Of a stretch of 19,137 nt of DNA, positions 1 to 5,542 are shown one piece after another. The stretch is from Pseudomonadota bacterium (GTDB lineage Bacteria > Pseudomonadota > Alphaproteobacteria > Micropepsales > Micropepsaceae): contig JANYBR010000496.1 in the NCBI GenBank assembly GCA_025360685.1, positions 1 to 19,137 of the forward strand, written 5' to 3'. The notes below the pieces were generated by a model. The model searched no databases. It was not told the DNA's origin and was given only the letters and a program-made list of their open reading frames with translations. Position 1 is the first letter of the stretch. Every line of letters starts with the position of its first letter. The position numbers and the translations under genes are program-made.

Positions 1-911
1 GTTTCGTCACCGACTGGAAGGCGCAGGCCGAGCATGGCGGCTTCTACGAGGCGCTCGCCGAGGGCCTGTACAAGAAGGCCGGGCTCGACGTGACGATCAT
101 CGAGGGTGGGCCGGCGGTGAACGTGCCGCAGATGCTGGCCGGCGGCGCGGCCGATTTCGGCATCGGCTCGGACAGTTTCATTGCCCTCAATCTCGTCAGG
201 CAGAATGCCGGCATCAAGGCCGTGATGGCGGTGTTCCAGAAGAATCCGCAGGTTCTTCTCACCCATCCGCGCGCCGACGTGAAGCGACTCGCCGACATGA
301 AAGACAAGCCGATCATGATCTCGGACGCCGCCACCGTGGCGTGGTGGCCGTGGCTGCGCGCGAAATACGGCTTCAGCGACACGCAGATCCGGAAATACAC
401 GTTCAACCTCGCGCCGTTCATCGTCGATCCCAAGGCGATCCAGGAAGGCTATCTCTCCAGCGAACCCTATACGATTGAGAGACAGGCGCACTTCAAGCCG
501 CAGGTGTTCCTGCTCGCGGACAACGGCTTTCCCAGCTACGCCAATCTGATTTTCGTGCCGCAGAAATGGATCGACGCCAATCCCAAGGCGGTGCAGGCCT
601 TCGTCACCGCCACGCAGGCCGGCTGGCTGCATTACCTGAACGGCGATCCGCGCCCCGCCAATGCGCTGATCAAGCGCGACAATCCGGAGATGAGCGATGA
701 TCTCATCAAGCAGGCGATCGCCAAGCTGAAGGCCTATGGCATCGCGCTGTCCGGCGACGCGCAGACATTCGGGCTCGGCACGATGACGGATGCGAAGTGG
801 AAACTGTTCTTCGACACGATGGCGGCCGACGGGCTCTATGCCAAGTCCCTGCCCTACAAGAACGCCTACGATTTGCGCTTCGTGCGCGGCATGCCGCAGA
901 ATTTTCAGTAA
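1..911 (+). CDS. ABC transporter substrate-binding protein, NMT1/THI5-like (5' truncated)
   Basis: The open frame enters at base 3 and gives 302 residues to a TAA. The visible N-terminus contains TDWKAQAEHGGFYEALAEG followed by YKKAGLDVTIIEGG, the typical start of the NMT1/THI5-like periplasmic binding fold (aromatic residues facing a small organic ligand, then the first beta-alpha unit). Further family marks are GGAADFGIGSDSF, the DMKDKPIMISDAAT segment and the hinge-region YLSSEPYTIE. Only the signal peptide and the first few mature residues are missing, so the true start lies left of the window. In this family the protein captures a ligand such as a pyrimidine precursor, nitrate, sulfonate or an aromatic compound and delivers it to an ABC permease; the ligand cannot be read from the sequence. 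Permease and ATPase genes are not downstream, so they would have to lie upstream. Confidence 0.9.
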   Translation, partial: FVTDWKAQAEHGGFYEALAEGLYKKAGLDVTIIEGGPAVNVPQMLAGGAADFGIGSDSFIALNLVRQNAGIKAVMAVFQKNPQVLLTHPRADVKRLADMKDKPIMISDAATVAWWPWLRAKYGFSDTQIRKYTFNLAPFIVDPKAIQEGYLSSEPYTIERQAHFKPQVFLLADNGFPSYANLIFVPQKWIDANPKAVQAFVTATQAGWLHYLNGDPRPANALIKRDNPEMSDDLIKQAIAKLKAYGIALSGDAQTFGLGTMTDAKWKLFFDTMAADGLYAKSLPYKNAYDLRFVRGMPQNFQ

Positions 912-984
912 GGAATGACCTTGCACTTTGCGGCGCGGCGGCGCGGCAAATATCAAGCCTGTTCTCCGGGCAGGCGCTTGGAAC

Positions 985-1012
985 GACCGTTATGGCCGGA
1001 AAGCGGACATTC
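985..1012 (+). repeat. Dispersed palindromic repeat, copy 1
   Basis: Copy of the 28-bp element whose consensus is left arm gtccgcttt, centre gggtcg, right arm aaagcggac and tail attc. The right arm and tail are exact; the left arm is degenerate (gaccgttat). It lies between the binding-protein stop and the PEP-CTERM terminator. Confidence 0.7.
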
Positions 1013-1041
1013 GCTGGTCAACAATGCGCCTAACTCGAAAC

Positions 1042-1067
1042 GAAAACGGCGGCACTATGGCCGCCGT
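1042..1067 (-). terminator. Rho-independent terminator of the PEP-CTERM pair
   Basis: A perfect 8-bp inverted repeat (ACGGCGGC at 1046-1053, GCCGCCGT at 1060-1067) closes a 6-nt loop. Read on minus, the stem is followed by TTTTCG, a short U-run. It sits 27 bases past the stop of the second PEP-CTERM gene, which fits an intrinsic terminator for minus-strand transcription. Confidence 0.7.
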
Positions 1068-1094
1068 CCCCGTGCTCGAATCGAGCCTTTCTAT

Positions 1095-1679
1095 TTAGGC
1101 TGCTTTCGTCTTGCGTCGGCGCATTGCGAGCGCACCGGCCAAACCAGCTCCAAATAGCGAGAGTGTAATCGGCTCTGGCACGTCGTTGTCAGTGGAGGGG
1201 TCGCCGTCAGAGACAAACGTCGCGTGCCATCCAGCATCTTGCAAGCTGGCATCAAGATAGCTCGTAGCATCGAAGGAGCCGCCCGTCGCCGACTCAGAGA
1301 CGGGTCCCAACGTACCCTGGAAATTTAAACCGTTTGGCAACGGATCCGACACAAACGCCAGAGCGCAATCGGTTGGCGCTCCGTTTGGACTTTGACCGGC
1401 ACAATAGACCCCAAAGAGGTCGCTGGGCGTCCCGTCCGGCTCGAGGACAAGCGTTGGCGTCGTCTCGAGTGGAACGTTTGGTGCGATTCCCGGGATGGTC
1501 ACGATACAGGCGAAGCCCACACAACTGGATTCGATGCCACCATCGGTCGCGGACGCGGCCACCGCTCCTGTCGGGTCGAAGACAGTAAATGTGTCTGAGA
1601 CGACGGACGCTTTGGCTGGCGCCGCTGCCACCAGGACAATTCCAACAACTGCAACACATATAGAGCTGGAGGTTTTCAT
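1095..1679 (-). CDS. PEP-CTERM sorting-domain secreted protein (downstream paralogue)
   Basis: A 194-residue exported protein. Residues 1-24 form a signal peptide (hydrophobic core ICVAVVGIVLVAAAP, likely cleavage after AKA). The last ~29 residues are a PEP-CTERM sorting signal: VPEP, a hydrophobic stretch (ITLSLFGAGLAGALAM) and a basic end RRRKTK. In this family the tail is recognised and cut by an exosortase, and the protein goes to the outer surface or the exopolysaccharide matrix; no exosortase gene is in the window. The middle part is acidic, rich in T, G and S, with a few cysteines, and matches no enzyme I know. It lies 55 bases downstream of another PEP-CTERM gene on the same strand and is followed by a clear terminator, so the two are probably one transcript. 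The Shine-Dalgarno is weak. Confidence 0.85.
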   Translation of the reverse strand: MKTSSSICVAVVGIVLVAAAPAKASVVSDTFTVFDPTGAVAASATDGGIESSCVGFACIVTIPGIAPNVPLETTPTLVLEPDGTPSDLFGVYCAGQSPNGAPTDCALAFVSDPLPNGLNFQGTLGPVSESATGGSFDATSYLDASLQDAGWHATFVSDGDPSTDNDVPEPITLSLFGAGLAGALAMRRRKTKAA

Positions 1680-1734
1680 TGTGCCACACTTCCGTTGTTG
1701 TCAGGCAAGTTCAAACCTGGTGGTGCAACCTTTG

Positions 1735-2259
1735 TTAAGCCCGCTTCTTCTTCCGGCGGCGCATTGCGACCGCACCCGCCAAGCCTGCACCGAACAGCGA
1801 GAGTGAAATTGGTTCGGGCGTTTGAACAATTTGACCTGACGCCGTTGTCACGGTGTAACCATTGCAAGCAGCACAGACAAATTCCGCAAACGTTATGTTC
1901 TCTGACGCGTCACCCGTGCTGAGAGGGCTAGCTAGGTCCCAAACCACGAAGCCGCCACCAAAGTTTGAAACGCCATAGTCTGTCGGGCCATTGAAGAGCA
2001 CAAAGTTGGCGATCAAGTTCGAGAAGTGGTAGCCCGATCCCGTACCATAGGGTCCACCGACGACATTGATGTCGTAGGCCGTGATATCCAGAGTCGTTGC
2101 GTCGATTGTGAACGAGCCGAGCAATGACGCATCGTCGGCAGGTGTTCCGTCGGAAAGGTTCACATTCTCGAAATTCCAGGTGACAGTACCAGCCTGAGCT
2201 GTCGCGAACGTGCAAAGCAATAGCCCTACAATGAAGGCGGTCGTTTTCGCAGCGCGCAT
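1735..2259 (-). CDS. PEP-CTERM sorting-domain secreted protein (upstream paralogue)
   Basis: A 174-residue exported protein, first gene of the probable PEP-CTERM pair. The ATG at 2259 is chosen because GGGGAGGGG lies just upstream on minus and a normal signal peptide follows (MRAAKTTAFIVGLLLCTFA, likely cleavage near AQA-G). The open frame continues 29 codons further upstream, but that stretch is basic and non-signal-like. The mature part opens with TVTWNFENVNL, is rich in G, T, S and D and looks like a beta-sandwich. The C-terminus TPEP, then ISLSLFGAGLAGAVAM, then RRRKKK is an exosortase-type sorting tail. It is nearly the same tail as in the downstream gene, also at the DNA level, while the bodies differ, so the tails share a recent origin or are under strong constraint. 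The cargo role is unknown. Confidence 0.85.
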   Translation of the reverse strand: MRAAKTTAFIVGLLLCTFATAQAGTVTWNFENVNLSDGTPADDASLLGSFTIDATTLDITAYDINVVGGPYGTGSGYHFSNLIANFVLFNGPTDYGVSNFGGGFVVWDLASPLSTGDASENITFAEFVCAACNGYTVTTASGQIVQTPEPISLSLFGAGLAGAVAMRRRKKKRA

Positions 2260-2496
2260 ATTTCCCCTCCCCAAAAGGTGGACGGAGAAAGGGCGCCGCC
2301 TAGCCAGCATCTGGTGCTGTCTGTTGTGACGCAAGAAGTACGCCACTTTCGAAACGCCTTGCTGAGAGCGAAAGCCGAATTACGTTCAGTTCATGTTGTA
2401 ATCAGTTCTTACGAAATCTCCTGGCTGGACGCACATATTTCGCCAACAGACGAATATCGTCAGGGGGGAGCGACCCAATCGTGACCTCGTCAGGAT

Positions 2497-2523
2497 GTCC
2501 GATTTGAGTCGCGGATTGACATC
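2497..2523 (+). repeat. Dispersed palindromic repeat, copy 2 (degenerate)
   Basis: A weak match: gtccgattt, gagtcg, then cggattgacatc. It keeps the order and the flanks of the consensus but the right arm is eroded. It runs to the stop codon of the small minus-strand ORF and overlaps it by two bases. This is the least certain member of the family. Confidence 0.35.
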
Positions 2524-2707
2524 ACTTGCCTCGTCGCTCGACTTCAATTGAGTATCTTTCCAGATCTTCAGCAGCCGCGATGAGTTGCTCCGCGTAGCCT
2601 AGTATCTCAGCGGTGCGAGCCCTCTCGCGCATTTCGAGTGCCTTAAGTCTGATCCGAGCAGAGTGATCAAGGGCGGTCTTGCCCAACTCTGGAGAAGACG
2701 TCTTCAA
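2522..2707 (-). CDS. Small hypothetical protein, helical, start uncertain
   Basis: A 61-residue frame with a TTG start. From about residue 15 the composition is that of a real amphipathic helical protein (ARIRLKALEMRERART, then AEQLIAAAEDLERYSIEVE), rich in A, E, L and R as in short coiled-coil proteins common in rhizobia-like genomes. I recognise no named family. The start is unsatisfactory: there is no clear Shine-Dalgarno for the TTG, and the frame meets a stop a few codons upstream. In the neighbouring frame an ATG at 2735 opens MSDSTSQ and runs past this point, so an indel may have split a longer gene. No partner gene is obvious. Confidence 0.4.
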   Translation of the reverse strand: MKTSSPELGKTALDHSARIRLKALEMRERARTAEILGYAEQLIAAAEDLERYSIEVERRGK

Positions 2708-3022
2708 GGCATCGCTGGCTAGTGGAGTCGCTCATTAGATCTCAACGAAAGCCCGCTTCGGGTCGAAAACGGACACTCAATCAATCACGGCATGCCTCAG
2801 CAGCCGGCTCGCAGGGCACCCGTCGATTAAACCCCTGCGTTGAATTTTGACCCCTTCGGACTGACCGAGTTGCGGTTGCAGTGCGCATTTGAGGTCCAAG
2901 GTTCGCCAAGAGGCAGTGCCTCGATTAACTTATCGAGGTAAGGCCGAGTGTCAGCGCGAGGTTCGCGCGCATCGCCGCGCCCGAAGTGAGGGATTAAAGC
3001 GCAATACGAAAGAGGTGAATTG
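2708..3022. other. Gene-free stretch with one palindromic repeat
   Basis: This 315-bp gap separates the small helical ORF from the membrane protein gene. It holds repeat copy 3 and must contain the promoter of the membrane protein gene, but I see no convincing -35/-10 pair. No RNA gene or long open frame with protein-like composition was found. Confidence 0.4.
2751..2778 (+). repeat. Dispersed palindromic repeat, copy 3
   Basis: Close to consensus: arm gcccgcttc, centre gggtcg, arm aaaacggac, tail actc. It lies in the gap upstream of the four-helix membrane protein. Confidence 0.7.
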
Positions 3023-3427
3023 GTGGCACGCTCGCTGACGATACTCCGTCTTGGCTATGCATTCGCGATCTTTGGTATCAATTTTTATGCCGCGCTCGCT
3101 GCCTATCTGACGGCATTGCCGCCCCTTACACCGCCCACCACTGAAGGTCGCGCGTTCTTGGCGGCACTAACGGCGACAAGCTTCTTTACTCCAATACTAG
3201 CAATGACATTTCTCTCTGGCGCGTCTGCGCTTCTCTTCCGACGTACCGCGCCGCTCGGCATCGTGTTGTTGGCACCGCCGATGGTCATCATATTCTGCTT
3301 TCACATTTTTCTGACCGGAATGGTGCTGTGGGGCGGATTATGGACGGGCGCTCTTGCTGTCCTAGCTTGGGGACATCGTGACGCCTTCAAGGCATTAGTC
3401 AGCTTTAGGGGGCCAGCACGCTTCTGA
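3023..3427 (+). CDS. Small four-helix integral membrane protein
   Basis: A 134-residue, very hydrophobic protein with four predicted membrane segments at about residues 8-28, 44-70, 76-96 and 97-117. The overall plan of short loops and four helices, with a basic C-terminal tail (HRDAFKAL then FRGPARF), resembles the DoxX-like/DUF-type small membrane proteins, but I see no diagnostic motif. The GTG at 3023 is preferred because AGAGG at 3011-3015 is 7 bases upstream; a TTG one codon earlier would be only 4 bases from it. The gene stands alone, with palindromic repeats in both flanking gaps. Function is not known; substrate binding or electron transfer at the membrane can only be guessed. Confidence 0.7.
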   Translation: MARSLTILRLGYAFAIFGINFYAALAAYLTALPPLTPPTTEGRAFLAALTATSFFTPILAMTFLSGASALLFRRTAPLGIVLLAPPMVIIFCFHIFLTGMVLWGGLWTGALAVLAWGHRDAFKALVSFRGPARF

Positions 3428-3804
3428 GCGAATCTCAGGCAATGTACTTCTTTCGCGGTCGATCAGATAAAACGACCGCCATGGGTGGAAAACGGACGTT
3501 CCCGTCACCGTGCCACAAGACAAGATCGGGTCATTTCGACCAAGAGAGGCGCACCGATTGCCGTCGGGGGGCGCAAAGCATCGAGAAAGTGCGATTCATC
3601 CCACCACATTGATTGAAAGTGCGCCCGTCAATCCCCATATAGTGGTTAGGCGTGCGTTTCCCGGCGGCCTGTGAAAAGGCGCCAAGTCCTCGCGCCATTT
3701 GGCCAACGGTCGCAACGGATTTGGAGACGGGAACGTGATGCCCGTCATTGGACGAGTTCTTCGTCGCCTTGGCGAGGTTCGATTGGAAAGACGGGTGGCA
3801 GTTC
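3428..3804. other. Gene-free stretch upstream of the RMF-like gene
   Basis: A 377-bp gap containing repeat copy 4 near its left end. The remaining 300 bases hold several overlapping short frames with R/S/W-rich or low-quality composition on both strands. A TTG at 3748 in the RMF frame would add 19 codons (opening MDEFFVALARFDW), which has fair composition, so the gene might begin there. No RNA gene was recognised. Confidence 0.4.
3474..3501 (+). repeat. Dispersed palindromic repeat, copy 4
   Basis: Arm gaccgccat, centre gggtgg, arm aaaacggac, tail gttc. It lies 46 bases after the stop of the plus-strand membrane protein gene, so this copy follows a plus-strand gene, unlike most others. Confidence 0.7.
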
Positions 3805-4008
3805 ATGGCGACGCGCTCCAGCAGTACCGACGACGAAATATTCAAGCTCAGCCGCATCTATGCGCGAGGCTGGAATGCGGCGAACACGATGTCAGCCAAT
3901 GACTATAGCCAGATAAATCCGGCCAAGCTGACTGCCTTGAACCCGTATGCCAGCGAACCGCAACGCTCCCGCTGGAACGACGGATTCCAGGCGGCGATCC
4001 GCAAGTAG
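3805..4008 (+). CDS. Ribosome modulation factor-like small protein
   Basis: A 67-residue basic protein. Its C-terminal half matches the pattern of E. coli ribosome modulation factor: an early RG-aromatic-x-A (ARGWNAA), then NPYASEPQRSRW and NDGFQAA, which fits P-Y-x4-Q-R-S-x-W-x2-G-[WF]-x2-A. RMF binds 70S ribosomes and drives dimerisation into inactive 100S particles in stationary phase or starvation. The spacer between the two conserved parts is about 12 residues longer than in E. coli, so this is a divergent member. The ATG at 3805 is the best start by family length, but the in-frame TTG at 3748 is possible. The next gene begins 6 bases after the stop, with its ribosome binding site overlapping this gene's stop codon, so the two are probably coupled. 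Confidence 0.6.
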   Translation: MATRSSSTDDEIFKLSRIYARGWNAANTMSANDYSQINPAKLTALNPYASEPQRSRWNDGFQAAIRK

Positions 4009-4014
4009 GACAAG

Positions 4015-4257
4015 ATGGTCCAGCGCACCCCAGACGCGAAAACTTATCTCGAAGACGGCAAAGGCTTTGGCACCACCACAAGCCACACGATCCGATATCG
4101 CCGTCCCCGGGAGTACTGGAGTGTTGTGAGCATGACCGTTCCGGACGGGGCCGAAGCGACCCTGGTCCAGAAGATGCGGCTTGAGGCGCTGGGGTATTTG
4201 GTGATCGACATCTCACCGGGCTTGCCGCCCGCCGGATCCCTGCCGGCACCGCGCTGA
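4015..4257 (+). CDS. Small hypothetical protein coupled to the RMF-like gene
   Basis: An 80-residue protein of unknown family. The N-terminal third is polar (DAKTYLEDGKGFGTTTSHT). The central YWSVVSMTVPDGAEATLV and the following MRLEALGYLVIDISPGLPP suggest a small alpha/beta fold with a strand, a helix and a strand ending in a proline-rich tail. The ATG lies 6 bases after the stop of the RMF-like gene and TAGGA (4006-4010) supplies the ribosome binding site, so translational coupling is likely. The pairing hints at a shared stress or starvation role, but that is inference from position only. It is not a membrane or secreted protein. Confidence 0.6.
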   Translation: MVQRTPDAKTYLEDGKGFGTTTSHTIRYRRPREYWSVVSMTVPDGAEATLVQKMRLEALGYLVIDISPGLPPAGSLPAPR

Positions 4258-4310
4258 CCCGCCCGTCATACATCCACCGGCTCGATCATTCGCACATGTG
4301 AGGCTGCTTC

Positions 4311-4508
4311 ATGGAAAAAATTGCCAGGGGATCGGATTTGACGGCTCCCGAACTACGAACGCTTCGCGCCATCGTCGCCCACAGTTTTGTCAGCCGGGGT
4401 GCGGTCGGACAGCTTGAACGAACCAATCTGTTGGCGCTTGGCCTGATTCATTGCGCCATGGGCGGCGTGATGCCGACGCCCGCCGGAAAAATCGTCGCCC
4501 GGATGTGA
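4311..4508 (+). CDS. Small winged-helix-like hypothetical protein
   Basis: A 65-residue protein that looks like a minimal winged-helix unit. It has a helix (APELRTLRAIVA), a second helix, a recognition-like helix (VGQLERTNLLALGLI) and a wing ending in GGVMPTPAGKIVARM, the usual L-x-GLI...G...T-x-x-G pattern of such domains. Many alphaproteobacteria carry short proteins of this layout, annotated only as hypothetical; DNA binding is inferred. The ATG is preceded by GTGAGG about 8 bases upstream. It lies 53 bases after the unknown partner of the RMF-like gene on the same strand and may be the third gene of that transcript. It converges on the DUF768-like gene. Confidence 0.55.
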   Translation: MEKIARGSDLTAPELRTLRAIVAHSFVSRGAVGQLERTNLLALGLIHCAMGGVMPTPAGKIVARM

Positions 4509-4530
4509 TGCTGCTTTCTCTGCGCGACAG

Positions 4531-4552
4531 GTGCATGAAAGCCAGCATGCAC
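4531..4552. terminator. Hairpin between convergent small genes
   Basis: A perfect 7-bp inverted repeat (GTGCATG at 4531-4537, CATGCAC at 4546-4552) with an 8-nt loop lies in the 66-bp gap between two convergent stops. It could end transcription from both sides, but there is no U-run on either strand, so the terminator call is tentative. Confidence 0.35.
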
Positions 4553-4574
4553 GGATACGACGTCGTGCAGTGTA

Positions 4575-4829
4575 TCAGGCAGAGGTCGTTGGCCGATTCT
4601 TGCGGACCTCGACATCCATTTTATCCTCGACAGCGGATTCGAGATAGCTCAGCAGGTTGCCCTCCGCCGCCTGCTCCAATTCACGCCTCGTAATTCCAGC
4701 CTTCGTGGCATCGGTACGACAAGCCGGGGCATAGACATCCGTGGCTTGCCTCTTTTGCTGTTGGTATGGCGCAGCCAGGACCCGATCGCGTACCCACTCG
4801 GTCAACCATTCTTTTGCAGCTTCGGTCAT
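4575..4829 (-). CDS. DUF768-like small protein
   Basis: An 84-residue acidic/polar protein. The N-terminus (AAKEWLTEWVRDRV) and the later block ACRTDATKAGITRRELE followed by LLSYLESAVED resemble the small rhizobial DUF768 family: an F/W-L-x-x-W helix, then A-x-x-x-A-x-x-A-G-I-x-x-x-E-[IL]-E and a closing helix. The function of that family is unknown. The middle carries a Q/K-rich linker. The start ATG at 4829 overlaps the stop of a 21-codon TTG ORF (ATGA overlap), so this is probably the last gene of the minus-strand array of small ORFs between 5542 and 4575. It converges on the winged-helix-like gene. Confidence 0.55.
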   Translation of the reverse strand: MTEAAKEWLTEWVRDRVLAAPYQQQKRQATDVYAPACRTDATKAGITRRELEQAAEGNLLSYLESAVEDKMDVEVRKNRPTTSA

Positions 4830-4891
4830 TTCAGGATCTGCTCCACCAATTCCTCGATCGTCCAGAGCGTATTAGAACCATCCGCTGTCAA
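4826..4891 (-). CDS. Very short ORF overlapping the DUF768-like start
   Basis: A 21-codon frame with a TTG start. It reads MTADGSNTLWTIEEL and ends VEQILK, and its TGA shares bases with the ATG of the DUF768-like gene. The composition (LWTIEELVEQIL) is that of a real amphipathic helix rather than noise, and the stop/start overlap is the classic geometry of translational coupling. It may be a leader peptide or the end of a longer gene whose start has been lost, as the frame stays open upstream without a good start codon. There is no clear ribosome binding site. Confidence 0.3.
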   Translation of the reverse strand: MTADGSNTLWTIEELVEQILK

Positions 4892-4931
4892 GGCCGGGTT
4901 AACACACAGACTCCGGGGCGGTTGGCTACTT

Positions 4932-5147
4932 CTATTGTTGTCGAACGAAATTCCACGTCGACATGCACCTGTCGCTCAGCTCGAAGAGTGGAGCCTTGAC
5001 GTCGAGAAACTCAAGCCACCCCGTGCGGCCATAGTCCACGATGGCAACCACTCTGGCGCAGCGACGCCGGCCCGCTACCACGCTCTCATACACCTGGCCT
5101 CGTACAAATCGATTGAGGCTCCGACGTTCCGGTTCGCTCGGTAGCAA
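4932..5147 (-). CDS. Small hypothetical protein with beta-rich core
   Basis: A 71-residue protein with a TTG start supported by GGAGG about 9 bases upstream on minus. From residue 14 it reads FVRGQVYESV, RRRCARVVAIVDYG and TGWLEFLDVKAPLFELS, a strand-turn-strand pattern like a small SH3-type or barrel domain with an aromatic C-terminus (MSTWNFVRQQ). I recall similar short proteins in rhizobia-like genomes only as hypothetical. It is the third member of a same-strand series of small ORFs and is separated by 44 bases from the 49-aa ORF upstream. No cysteine or metal motif suggests an enzyme. Confidence 0.5.
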   Translation of the reverse strand: MLPSEPERRSLNRFVRGQVYESVVAGRRRCARVVAIVDYGRTGWLEFLDVKAPLFELSDRCMSTWNFVRQQ

Positions 5148-5191
5148 GGCTCTCGACCTCCACGTCTCGTCGACTTCTGTCTTGGCAGTAC

Positions 5192-5341
5192 CTAGCGACT
5201 GGCGGGTTGCGCCGGCGCGGGCCGGCGAACGAGTGGACGGCCTTCCGACGCAGAAGCCACCGCTTCGCTCGCGGCTTTTCGCGCGCTGGCGTGGCGTCGC
5301 CGCCTGTCTCTTCTTTTCGCATGGATCAAGCGCGCGCCCAT
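5192..5341 (-). CDS. 49-aa basic, Ala/Arg-rich small protein
   Basis: An ATG at 5341 preceded by a strong ribosome binding site (CAGGAGTG, about 6 bases before the start) opens a 49-codon frame ending in TAG. The product is strongly basic at the N-terminus (AKRRDRRRRHASARKAA) and continues ASEAVASASEG, ending in a proline/arginine tail. Such a composition suits a nucleic-acid-associated peptide or a disordered protein; no family is recognised. The start codon follows directly on the TAA of the upstream 66-aa frame (TAA then ATG, no gap), which suggests coupling. Overlapping longer frames in the same stretch have no comparable ribosome binding site. Confidence 0.4.
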   Translation of the reverse strand: MGARLIHAKRRDRRRRHASARKAASEAVASASEGRPLVRRPAPAQPASR

Positions 5342-5542
5342 TTATTCACTCCTGTCGCAACTGTTCGGGCGGGACGCTAGGCTCATTGGCTTCAAGTAGA
5401 TACTCGTGATTTGCACCAGACCGGAGCCTCGCAGCAGAGCGGTGTGCGCGATCACGCGAATTTCAACTCCAAGGTAAGCGGCGATTAACCGGTCGGCGTC
5501 AGACTCTGCCTTCGCGCGCCTGGTTGTATCGGACATGTTCAC
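5342..5542 (-). CDS. Small hypothetical protein, divergent to the DUF3592 gene
   Basis: A 66-residue frame. The N-terminal half (MSDTTRRAKAESDADRLI then AAYLGVEIRVIAHTALLRG) has plausible soluble-protein composition, a helix followed by an I/V-rich strand; the C-terminal part is less convincing. ATG codons at 5542 and 5536 are both possible and both overlap the start of the divergent plus-strand gene at 5535, which is unusual and lowers confidence. Its TAA touches the ATG of the 49-aa ORF. If real it would lead the minus-strand array of small ORFs. Confidence 0.35.
   Translation of the reverse strand: MNMSDTTRRAKAESDADRLIAAYLGVEIRVIAHTALLRGSGLVQITSIYLKPMSLASRPNSCDRSE

Noticed and set aside
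957..975. GCCTG/CAGGC hairpin as a terminator for the binding-protein gene
   Set aside because: Only five pairs, a 9-nt loop and no U-run.
3531..3857. A 108-codon minus-strand frame upstream of the RMF-like gene
   Set aside because: It overlaps the start of the RMF-like gene on the opposite strand, has a Cys/Arg/Ser-rich tail without family resemblance, and shows no good start signal.
5086..5322. A 78-codon minus-strand frame overlapping the 49-aa basic ORF
   Set aside because: Its ATG lacks the strong ribosome binding site that the overlapping 49-aa frame has, and its C-terminal half runs antiparallel to nothing recognisable; it also overlaps the 71-aa gene.
5041..5409. A 122-codon plus-strand frame opposite the small minus-strand ORFs
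   Set aside because: Arg/Ser/Leu-rich complementary-frame composition and no ribosome binding site; the minus frames have clear sites and better composition.
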